Source of the DNA: Planctomycetota bacterium
GTDB lineage: Bacteria; Planctomycetota; Planctomycetia; Planctomycetales; Planctomycetaceae
NCBI GenBank assembly: GCA_024278285.1
Contig: JAJRTM010000291.1
Span: 1-5,118, forward strand
DNA length: 5,118 nucleotides
Direction of reading: 5' to 3'
Below are positions 1 to 5,118 of the stretch, piece by piece (the stretch's first letter is position 1; each line of letters begins with the position of its first letter). The position numbers were made by a program, and so were the translations under genes. The notes below the pieces were generated by a model that was given only the letters and a program-made list of their open reading frames with translations, was not told the origin of the DNA and ran no database searches.

Positions 1-2949
1 CCGCAAGGGGATCGTGGAGGATGGGCAATCAGCGAAGTGGATCGTTTTATTTGGCAGCAACAAGAAAAAGCGGGCATCACGCCCTCGCCCCGTGCAGAGA
101 AACAAACACTTTTGAGACGCGCGTATTTTGATCTGATCGGCATGCCTCCCAGTCTGGAAGAAGCGAACAGGTTTTTCGATGATCATTCACCAGAAGCATT
201 TTCTCAACTGGTTGAACGATTGCTGGATGACCCGCGTTACGGCGAACGCTGGGGAAGGCATTGGCTTGATGTTGCCCGATATGCGGATTCCAAAGGAGCG
301 ATCTTCGGCGAGCCTCGCCAATATCCTTACGCCTACACTTACCGCGATTACGTCATACAGTCTTTCAATGAAGATAAGCCTTACGATCAGTTTGTGCGGG
401 AACAACTGGCGGCTGATTTATTGACGAATCGAAAAGATGACCCCACGCTGGCTGCCCTTGGTTTTCTAACAGTGCATCGCAGGCTCAGCCAATCCCGAAT
501 TGAAGAACAATGGGTGGATCGCGTTGATACTGTCACACGTGGCTTGCTTGGTTTAACGGTCGCTTGTGCTCAGTGCCACGATCATAAATACGATCCCATA
601 CCGACTGCTGATTTTTATTCCCTGTATGGTCTGTTTGCCAGTCTGGAAGAACCGGCGGAGTTGCCCATTATTGGTAAGCCAGAACCTGGTTCTGAAGTAG
701 AGCGAAATTATTTGAAGCTCGTCAAGCAGGAAGACCAAATCATTGAGCAGTATAAAGAAAAACAATTTGAAACAGTGACCAGAAAAATACGCAGCCAGAT
801 CGGCGACTATTTGCTTGTTGTTCATGATGGTCAAGAATTATCCGCAGGGAAAATGCAATCTCTGGCGGGTAAACGGAAGTTGAATCCGTACATTTCAGTA
901 CGTTGGAAAAGCTATCTGGAATCGCATCCGCATGACGCTGTTTTGGGGGCCTGGAATGTATTATCAGCGATCCCGCAGGACCAGTGGGAGAAACAATCGC
1001 CAGGGATCATCAGTCAAATCACAGCAAACAAGTTGCAGGACTGCCTGTTGAACCGGCTTGTTTGCCAAGCTTTTCAATCAAGAACCCCTGCAAACTTAAA
1101 AGAAGTCTCAGAAATTTATCAGGAACTGTTTTCAAAAATCGATGCTTCCTGGCAGAATCTCGTGCAGAAAAAACCGAAGAGACCTCTAAGTAATTCAGTC
1201 AACCTGGAAGATGAAAATGAAGAACAAATTCGCTTGCTGCTTTACGGGGCGAATGCACCAGGCGTGATTCCCCCCAAAGATTTCAAGATGCTGGATCGTC
1301 CGACGTATTTGGCGCTATTGAAAATGAATGAGACTCGCTTGATTAAACTTGCGATTCATCCGGGAGCTCCCAAGCGTGCGATGGTTGTGCGGGATAAAAA
1401 AGAATTGTTCGAGCCGCATATTCTTATTCGTGGTGATATTGAACGACCGGGCAAAATAGTACCGCGACAATTTTTGGAAATTCTGGCGGGTGAAAATCGC
1501 AAACCGTTCCAAAAAGGGGCAGGACGGCTGGAGTTGGCAGACGCGATTGCTTCTCCTGATAACCCACTTACCGCCAGAGTGATTGTCAATCGTATTTGGC
1601 ATTATCATTTTGGCCAAGGGATCGTGACAACCCCCAGTGATTTTGGATTGCAAACCAGTGAGCCTGTGCAGCGAAAATTACTTGATTATTTAGCGAGTTC
1701 TTTTATCGAAAACGGATGGTCGGTGAAGCAGTTGCATCGGGTTATTATGAACTCAGCCATCTATCAACAATCAAGTAGTAACGACAGGGCGAAACAAAAT
1801 ATCGATCCGGAAAATAAATTACTGTGGAAGTTCAATCATCGCCGGCTTGAATTTGAGGCGATTCACGATTCGATGCTGGCTGTGACTGGTAAACTCGATA
1901 AAACACGAGGCGGTCCCGCTGTTGAGATGGTTAAACTCAACGCATTTTCCTACACCAAGCAAAGCAACTGGGAATTCAATCCGTATCGACGAGCCGTGTA
2001 TGGCGTGGTTGCCCGTGAGAATTTGCCATCGTTGTTGTTCACGTTCGATTTCGCCGACCCTGCCACTTCAAATGCAGCCAGAAATTCGACCACCGTCCCT
2101 ACACAAAGCCTGTATATGATGAATAATAAATTCATCATGGAGATGGCAACTTCGCTTATTGCTCGCCAGGAGGTACAGAAATACTCAGAGAGTCCTCAAC
2201 GCATCACACAGATTTTTCGACTTGTTTACAACCGGGAACCAACTGCAAACGAACTGGCAGCTTCGATACAGTTTATCGAAAATAGCCCTGCCGAGATGAA
2301 GCCTGAAAAAAACAAAGCAACATGGCAGTATGGCTATGCTCTTTACGATGCCAAACAAGGAACACACGATTTAAAAACGCTTTATAAGTTCCCTTTCTTT
2401 AACGGTTCGTATTTTCAGGGAAGCGAACAACTTCCCGATAAAAAGAATGGACTGGGCTGGTTGAGGCTGACTCCCACGGGGGGGCATGCCGGTAGTCAAA
2501 AATATTGCACCGTTTGTCGTTGGACCGCCCCAGAAACTGGAGTTGTTTCCGTGACAGGTCTCTTGAAGCATAGCCCTGAACAAGGGGATGGAATTCGAGC
2601 AACACTTTTCGGACCGCAGGGAAAAATCGAGCAATGGGAAACGCACCAAAATAAAACTGAAACCAAAGCCAGTGGAATAAATATCAATAAAGGGGAACGG
2701 CTGGATTTTGTTGTCGATTTCAACTTACAAAATGGCTGGGATGGTTATCGGTGGGCTCCCGTTGTTCTGTTGAAGCCATCGACAAAAACGAAATCAAAAC
2801 AAACGCTGCGATACTCGTCTGAAGAGTCCTTTCCAACAATGAAGCAGAAAAACAGGAAGCAGGAAAAGAAAGGCAATCTAAAATATGGTCCCTGGGAACG
2901 ATTCGCTCAGGTTCTTTTGATGTCAAACGAATTTTTGTTTATCGAATAA
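1..2949 (+). CDS. PSCyt2 (DUF1549)-PSD1 (DUF1553) planctomycete cytochrome-type protein, 5' end missing
   Basis: The frame is open from base 1, so the gene starts upstream; the GTG at 37 lies inside the conserved segment AISEVDRFI and is not the start. The visible part is 982 codons ending in TAA. Counting from base 1, PSCyt2/DUF1549 spans about residues 12-220, with LLRRAYFDLIGMPP, YGERWGRHWLDVARYADS and CAQCHDHKYDPI (189-200); CAQCH matches the c-type haem pattern CxxCH. A charged, helical-looking middle follows (about 235-270). PSD1/DUF1553 starts near 505, with NPLTARVIVNRIWHYHFGQG (521-540), the ENGWSVKQLHRVIMNSAIY segment and, from about 682, FDFADPA and VPTQSLYMMNN. PSD1 is interrupted after residue 760 by an extra module (775-926) and a Lys-rich linker, and resumes with the family's usual end WERFAQVLLMSNEFLFIE (965-982). 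By comparison with the gene at 4431, about 145 residues are missing, probably a signal peptide and a PSCyt1 haem domain. Export and electron transfer are inferred; family assignment is firm, biochemical function unknown. Confidence 0.93.
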   Translation, partial: PQGDRGGWAISEVDRFIWQQQEKAGITPSPRAEKQTLLRRAYFDLIGMPPSLEEANRFFDDHSPEAFSQLVERLLDDPRYGERWGRHWLDVARYADSKGAIFGEPRQYPYAYTYRDYVIQSFNEDKPYDQFVREQLAADLLTNRKDDPTLAALGFLTVHRRLSQSRIEEQWVDRVDTVTRGLLGLTVACAQCHDHKYDPIPTADFYSLYGLFASLEEPAELPIIGKPEPGSEVERNYLKLVKQEDQIIEQYKEKQFETVTRKIRSQIGDYLLVVHDGQELSAGKMQSLAGKRKLNPYISVRWKSYLESHPHDAVLGAWNVLSAIPQDQWEKQSPGIISQITANKLQDCLLNRLVCQAFQSRTPANLKEVSEIYQELFSKIDASWQNLVQKKPKRPLSNSVNLEDENEEQIRLLLYGANAPGVIPPKDFKMLDRPTYLALLKMNETRLIKLAIHPGAPKRAMVVRDKKELFEPHILIRGDIERPGKIVPRQFLEILAGENRKPFQKGAGRLELADAIASPDNPLTARVIVNRIWHYHFGQGIVTTPSDFGLQTSEPVQRKLLDYLASSFIENGWSVKQLHRVIMNSAIYQQSSSNDRAKQNIDPENKLLWKFNHRRLEFEAIHDSMLAVTGKLDKTRGGPAVEMVKLNAFSYTKQSNWEFNPYRRAVYGVVARENLPSLLFTFDFADPATSNAARNSTTVPTQSLYMMNNKFIMEMATSLIARQEVQKYSESPQRITQIFRLVYNREPTANELAASIQFIENSPAEMKPEKNKATWQYGYALYDAKQGTHDLKTLYKFPFFNGSYFQGSEQLPDKKNGLGWLRLTPTGGHAGSQKYCTVCRWTAPETGVVSVTGLLKHSPEQGDGIRATLFGPQGKIEQWETHQNKTETKASGININKGERLDFVVDFNLQNGWDGYRWAPVVLLKPSTKTKSKQTLRYSSEESFPTMKQKNRKQEKKGNLKYGPWERFAQVLLMSNEFLFIE
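565..579 (+). other. CxxCH motif (CAQCH) in the PSCyt2 domain
   Basis: Codons 189-193 of the first gene read C-A-Q-C-H, followed by D-H-K-Y-D-P-I. CxxCH is the signature for covalent haem c attachment, and this segment is among the most conserved parts of the PSCyt2/DUF1549 family. Whether PSCyt2 really carries haem here, or uses the Cys and His residues for a metal or a disulfide, is not settled by sequence. Confidence 0.6.
2323..2778 (+). other. Extra module nested inside the PSD1 domain
   Basis: Residues 775-926 of the first gene (WQYGYALYD... to ...WAPVVLLKP) sit between the PSD1 helical segment RITQIFRLVYNREPT (734-748) and its terminal segment WERFAQVLLMSNEF. The stretch is rich in Gly, Trp, Tyr and alternating hydrophobic residues: FFNGSYFQGSEQLP, GWLRLTPTGGHAG, RWTAPETGVVSVTGLLKH, GDGIRATLFGP, ERLDFVVDFN and GWDGYRWAPVV. 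This looks like a beta-sandwich of the carbohydrate- or ligand-binding type. I recall similar WxYG...RWTAP...WAPV segments in other planctomycete PSD1 proteins. The binding role is inference. Boundaries are estimated by eye, within about 10 residues. Confidence 0.6.
2779..2886 (+). other. Lys/Ser-rich low-complexity linker
   Basis: Residues 927-962 (36 codons) contain 9 Lys and 2 Arg against 3 Glu and no Asp, with many Ser, Thr and Gln and few hydrophobic residues. The stretch joins the nested module back to the last PSD1 segment and is probably a flexible, basic tether. Confidence 0.55.
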
Positions 2950-2954
2950 AGTCT

Positions 2955-2957
2955 GGA
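2955..2957 (+). promoter_or_regulatory. Weak ribosome-binding site (GGA) for the DUF1501 gene
   Basis: GGA lies 7 nt before the ATG at 2965 in the 15-bp gap after the first gene's TAA. It is the only purine match to a Shine-Dalgarno site at a sensible distance. Another ATG at 2958 is in a different frame and meets TAG after four codons, so 2965 is the start; the Tat motif right after it supports this. The short gap suggests translation may partly depend on ribosomes finishing the upstream gene. Confidence 0.3.
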
Positions 2958-2964
2958 ATGCACG

Positions 2965-3066
2965 ATGTATAGTTCTGTTCCTTCGCGACGACAGTTTCTT
3001 CAACAAACCGGAGCCGGGTTTGGTGCGTTGGCACTCAGCGCGATCATGGCTGAGCAGGGCTTAGCT
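2965..3066 (+). other. Twin-arginine (Tat) signal peptide
   Basis: Residues 1-34 of the DUF1501 protein. SRRQFLQ closely fits the Tat consensus S-R-R-x-F-L-K; the hydrophobic core is Gly/Ala-rich and only mildly hydrophobic, as usual for Tat, and G-L-A before Ser-35 is an acceptable signal peptidase I site. Tat export would fit a protein that binds its metal in the cytoplasm before transport. Confidence 0.85.
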
Positions 3067-4395
3067 TCGCCGAACGATCACTCGTCACAAACTCGATCCT
3101 CACTCGCTCCAAAACAACCGCACTTCGCCCCCAAAGCGAAGCATGTCGTTCAGCTTTTTATGAATGGTGGCCCGAGTCAGGTAGATACTTTTGATCGCAA
3201 AGTTCTACTCGATAAATTCGATGGGAAAACATTGCCCACGCATTACAAGACAGAGCGCAAAACGGGTGTTGGCTACAAGTCGCCTTTCAAGTTCAAAAAG
3301 TATGGCGAAAGTGGTATCGAAGTGAGTGAGCTGTTCGACAAGACGGCACAGCATATCGATGAGATGTGCATTATTCGTTCGATGCACTGCGCGGTGCCGA
3401 ATCATCCGCCGTCTCAGTTGGAATTTAATTGTGGCGATCCGATCCAATCACGTCCCAGCATGGGGTCTTGGATTCTTTATGGACTCGGAACAGAAAACCA
3501 GAATCTTCCGGGGTTTATTTCCATGTGTCCCGAAGGTCTTCCCGGTCGGCACGGTCCACGTTATTGGGGTTCTTCCTTTCTTCCCGGCAGTAATCAGGGG
3601 CAGTACCTTAACACGCAATTTACACAAATTGAAAAACTGATTGAAAACATTCGCAACGATAGAGTTTCGTTTGCCCAGCAAGAACAACAGTTAGATTTGT
3701 TACATAAACTGCACAAAGAACATTTGAAAAGAGTGCAGGATGATGGAGCGTTGGAGGCACGCATCGAATCGTTCGATCTTGCTTACCGCATGCAGACAGA
3801 AGCAGCCGAGGCATTTGATGTTTCTAAAGAGCCAAAGCACATGCAAAAAATGTATGGCGAAACCGTACACGGCAGACAGCTACTGATTACACGACGATTG
3901 ATCGAACGAGGTGTCCGGTTTGTGCAGGCCTGGACAGGAAAGGGGATTCCCTGGGATCATCACGATGACATCATGCTTCATAAACGGGATGCTGCGTTAT
4001 GGGATAAACCGATCGCCGCTTTTATCGCCGATTTGAAACAGCGGGGGCTTCTGGATGATACGTTAATTATTTGGGGAGGCGAGTTCGGTCGCACACCAAC
4101 TGTCGAACTCCCTGCTCCCGGAACCAATAAAGGGCTCGGCAGAGGACGCGACCACAACAATCACGGTTTCTCCATCTGGCTCGCAGGAGGCGGCGTGAAA
4201 GGTGGGCATGTGCATGGGGCAACCGACGAATTCGGCTTCAAGGCGATTGAAAACCGCGTCAGTATTAACGATTTACATGCAACGATATTGCACCTGCTAG
4301 GATTGAATCACAAAAGGCTGACATTCCACTATTCCGGCCTCGATATGCGTCTGACAGGTGTCAAAGGAAACGTTGTTCACGATGTGATTGCCTAA
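2965..4395 (+). CDS. DUF1501 family protein, Tat-exported, alkaline-phosphatase/sulfatase-like
   Basis: Complete gene of 476 codons, a usual length for the planctomycete DUF1501 family (PF07394). The N-terminus has a twin-arginine motif, SRRQFLQ (7-13), a moderately hydrophobic stretch GAGFGALALSAIMA and a likely cleavage site after GLA (34), so it should be exported folded. Family landmarks in order are VQLFMNGGPSQVDTFD (62-77), RSMHCAVPNHPPSQ (138-151), RPSMGSWILYGLGTENQNLPGFI, WDHHDD (330-335), DTLIIWGGEFGRTP (365-378), GRDHNNHGFSIWLAGGGVKGG (394-414) and DLHATILHLLGL (436-447). The clustered His, Asp and Asn residues resemble metal ligands of the alkaline phosphatase superfamily. No sulfatase CxPxR signature for formylglycine is present, so it should not be called a sulfatase. 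It lies 15 bp after a PSCyt2-PSD1 gene, a pairing common in Planctomycetes and likely one operon. Substrate and reaction are unknown. Confidence 0.95.
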   Translation: MYSSVPSRRQFLQQTGAGFGALALSAIMAEQGLASPNDHSSQTRSSLAPKQPHFAPKAKHVVQLFMNGGPSQVDTFDRKVLLDKFDGKTLPTHYKTERKTGVGYKSPFKFKKYGESGIEVSELFDKTAQHIDEMCIIRSMHCAVPNHPPSQLEFNCGDPIQSRPSMGSWILYGLGTENQNLPGFISMCPEGLPGRHGPRYWGSSFLPGSNQGQYLNTQFTQIEKLIENIRNDRVSFAQQEQQLDLLHKLHKEHLKRVQDDGALEARIESFDLAYRMQTEAAEAFDVSKEPKHMQKMYGETVHGRQLLITRRLIERGVRFVQAWTGKGIPWDHHDDIMLHKRDAALWDKPIAAFIADLKQRGLLDDTLIIWGGEFGRTPTVELPAPGTNKGLGRGRDHNNHGFSIWLAGGGVKGGHVHGATDEFGFKAIENRVSINDLHATILHLLGLNHKRLTFHYSGLDMRLTGVKGNVVHDVIA

Positions 4396-4396
4396 T

Positions 4397-4420
4397 ATTC
4401 TTTCAACCTGAAGCAAGAAT
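4397..4420 (+). other. Small AT-rich hairpin between genes two and three
   Basis: ATTCT (4397-4401) pairs with AGAAT (4416-4420), and TTCA (4402-4405) pairs with TGAA (4409-4412) around the loop ACC, leaving a 3-nt bulge, GCA, on the right arm. The 9 pairs are mostly A-T and no T-run follows, so it is a poor intrinsic terminator. It may be chance, or a processing or translation-tuning element just before the start at 4431. Confidence 0.25.
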
Positions 4421-4430
4421 TTGTAAAAAC

Positions 4431-4496
4431 ATGAGACCAATAATCTACGTCGGTAATATTCTCCTGATTTTGTCATTCCCTATTCATATATGGGCA
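4431..4496 (+). other. Sec-type signal peptide
   Basis: Residues 1-22 of the third gene: one basic residue (Arg-2), a hydrophobic core rich in Ile, Leu and Val, and Ala-22 before Glu-Asp as a plausible signal peptidase I site. There is no RR motif and no lipobox Cys. Sec export fits a c-type cytochrome, whose haem is attached outside the cytoplasm. Confidence 0.75.
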
Positions 4497-5118
4497 GAAG
4501 ATTTATCGGTTAATTTGAATGAGGATATACTGCCTTTATTAAAAAAGCATTGCACAAGATGCCATGGTCCGCTGAACGCTGAAGGGGATCTGACATTGAG
4601 CGATTCGCGTTACATTGCGCGAGGTGATGAGCAGGGACCGGTGGTGGTTCCTGGAGATCTAAAGAAAAGCAGGTTGTGGGTGGCAATTCAAGAAGACGAA
4701 ATGCCGCCAGAAGATGAGCCACTTTCTGTGGACGAAAAGAATATATTTCGACGATGGATTTCAACCGGGGCTTCCGGTTTACCCGAGTATGTTGAGGGTG
4801 ATCATTCACCGATTGAACATTGGGCATTTTCGCCATTGAATTCAATAAAACCTTCAGGAGATTCGGTCCCGCCTGCAAAACAATCCACTCGTTTGAGCAT
4901 CGATCATTTTATTATTGAAAAGCTGAAGAAAAAGAGCCTGCAGCTTTCTGAACAAGCTGATCGAGAAACATTAATTCGACGCGTTGCGTTCGATTTAACG
5001 GGGTTGCCTCCAACGATGCAGCAGAGGCTTTCTTACCTTGAAGATGATTCGCCTGATGCTTATCAAAAGATGGTTGATTATTATCTTGCATCGCAGCATT
5101 ACGGCGAACGTTGGGGAA
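4431..5118 (+). CDS. PSCyt1-PSCyt2 planctomycete cytochrome c-type protein, 3' end missing
   Basis: The first 229 codons are visible and the frame is open to the right edge. ATG at 4431 is chosen because a signal peptide follows at once and no in-frame ATG lies between it and the end of the previous gene. No clear Shine-Dalgarno site is seen. Residues 1-22 form a Sec signal (Arg-2, hydrophobic 4-21, likely cleavage WA/ED). PSCyt1 (PF07635) follows: EDILPLLKKHCTRCHGP, with haem-binding CTRCH at 41-45, and DEMPPEDEPL, whose Met-91 is the likely second axial ligand. EHWAFSPL (129-136) is the usual bridge to PSCyt2/DUF1549, which begins near 157 (SIDHFI, LIRRVAFDLTGLPP, YGERWG at the edge). By family precedent PSD1 should follow downstream. 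The part shared with the first gene is 28/73 identical without gaps, so the two are diverged paralogues. Probable role: exported one-haem electron carrier or sensor domain fused to a domain of unknown function. Confidence 0.92.
   Translation, partial: MRPIIYVGNILLILSFPIHIWAEDLSVNLNEDILPLLKKHCTRCHGPLNAEGDLTLSDSRYIARGDEQGPVVVPGDLKKSRLWVAIQEDEMPPEDEPLSVDEKNIFRRWISTGASGLPEYVEGDHSPIEHWAFSPLNSIKPSGDSVPPAKQSTRLSIDHFIIEKLKKKSLQLSEQADRETLIRRVAFDLTGLPPTMQQRLSYLEDDSPDAYQKMVDYYLASQHYGERWG
4551..4565 (+). other. Haem c attachment motif CTRCH of the PSCyt1 domain
   Basis: Codons 41-45 of the third gene read C-T-R-C-H, followed by Gly-Pro, near the N-terminus of the mature protein as expected for a small class I-type cytochrome c domain. 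The Met of MPP at 4701-4703, 46 residues after His-45, is the natural candidate for the distal axial ligand. Confidence 0.85.

Noticed and set aside
37..39. GTG as the start codon of the first gene
   Set aside because: The frame is open to base 1 and the 12 codons before it (ending AISE) continue the conserved PSCyt2 entry segment; the matching Ile in the third gene is residue 157, well inside the protein.
181..191. 11-bp direct repeat GATCATTCACC, also at 4800-4810
   Set aside because: The copies fall at unrelated places in the two genes, with no extension and no third copy; consistent with chance.
237..256. 20-bp near-repeat with 5099-5118 (19 of 20 bases equal)
   Set aside because: Both copies encode the conserved YGERWG motif at the same position of paralogous PSCyt2 domains; the flanking DNA does not match, so it is shared ancestry and constraint rather than a mobile or recombination repeat.
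1315..1653. 112-codon open frame on the minus strand
   Set aside because: It is antisense to the conserved start of PSD1 and shows low-complexity, unfamily-like protein; a shadow of the real gene.
2418..2436. Perfect 6-bp inverted repeat GGGAAG/CTTCCC with 7-nt loop
   Set aside because: It lies inside a coding region with no T-run after it, and its length is expected by chance in a gene this long; not a terminator.
3326..3640. 104-codon open frame on the plus strand in another frame
   Set aside because: It overlaps the core of the DUF1501 gene; its Cys/Arg-rich translation is typical of an out-of-frame reading.
2965..4395. Annotation of the second gene as a sulfatase
   Set aside because: The fold may be related, but the CxPxR/SxPxR signature is absent and DUF1501 landmarks match throughout.
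4396..4430. Intrinsic terminator or new promoter between genes two and three
   Set aside because: The hairpin present is AT-rich and lacks a T-tract, and I find no convincing -35/-10 pair in the 35 bp, so co-transcription is the simpler reading.
4510..4878. 122-codon open frame on the minus strand
   Set aside because: It lies entirely opposite the PSCyt1 domain, which has clear family motifs on the + strand. Its translation shows no recognisable motif, and it has no independent support.

Overview
The window reads as a piece of a Planctomycetota chromosome. All three genes belong to domain families (PSCyt1, PSCyt2/DUF1549, PSD1/DUF1553 and DUF1501) that are strongly expanded in Planctomycetes and related PVC bacteria and are uncommon elsewhere. 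Base composition looks moderate rather than GC-rich, which would fit lineages such as Gimesia or Rubinisphaera, but the genus cannot be fixed from this sequence.

Layout, all on the + strand. (1) 1-2949 is the 3' part of a large PSCyt2-PSD1 protein whose beginning lies upstream. An extra compact, probably beta-rich module (about 2323-2778) and a lysine-rich linker interrupt its PSD1 domain just before the last conserved segment. (2) 2965-4395 is a complete DUF1501 protein of 476 residues with a clear twin-arginine (Tat) signal and an alkaline-phosphatase/sulfatase-like set of His/Asp motifs. (3) 4431-5118 is the 5' part of a second cytochrome-type protein, with a Sec signal peptide, a one-haem PSCyt1 domain (CTRCH) and the start of a PSCyt2 domain; it runs off the right edge. 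The gaps are 15 and 35 bp with no convincing terminator, so the genes are probably one transcription unit.

Working model (inference): all products are exported. The two large proteins would be periplasmic or envelope-bound putative c-type cytochromes, and the DUF1501 protein a metal-dependent hydrolase-like partner. Pairs of PSCyt/PSD1 and DUF1501 genes recur in planctomycete genomes and have no firmly established biochemical role that I know of. The two cytochrome-type genes are diverged paralogues (28 of 73 identical residues over the stretch both share, aligned by hand without gaps), so this is not a fresh duplication. No RNA gene, CRISPR array, insertion sequence or phage gene is visible. 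No intergenic stretch exceeds 35 bp.
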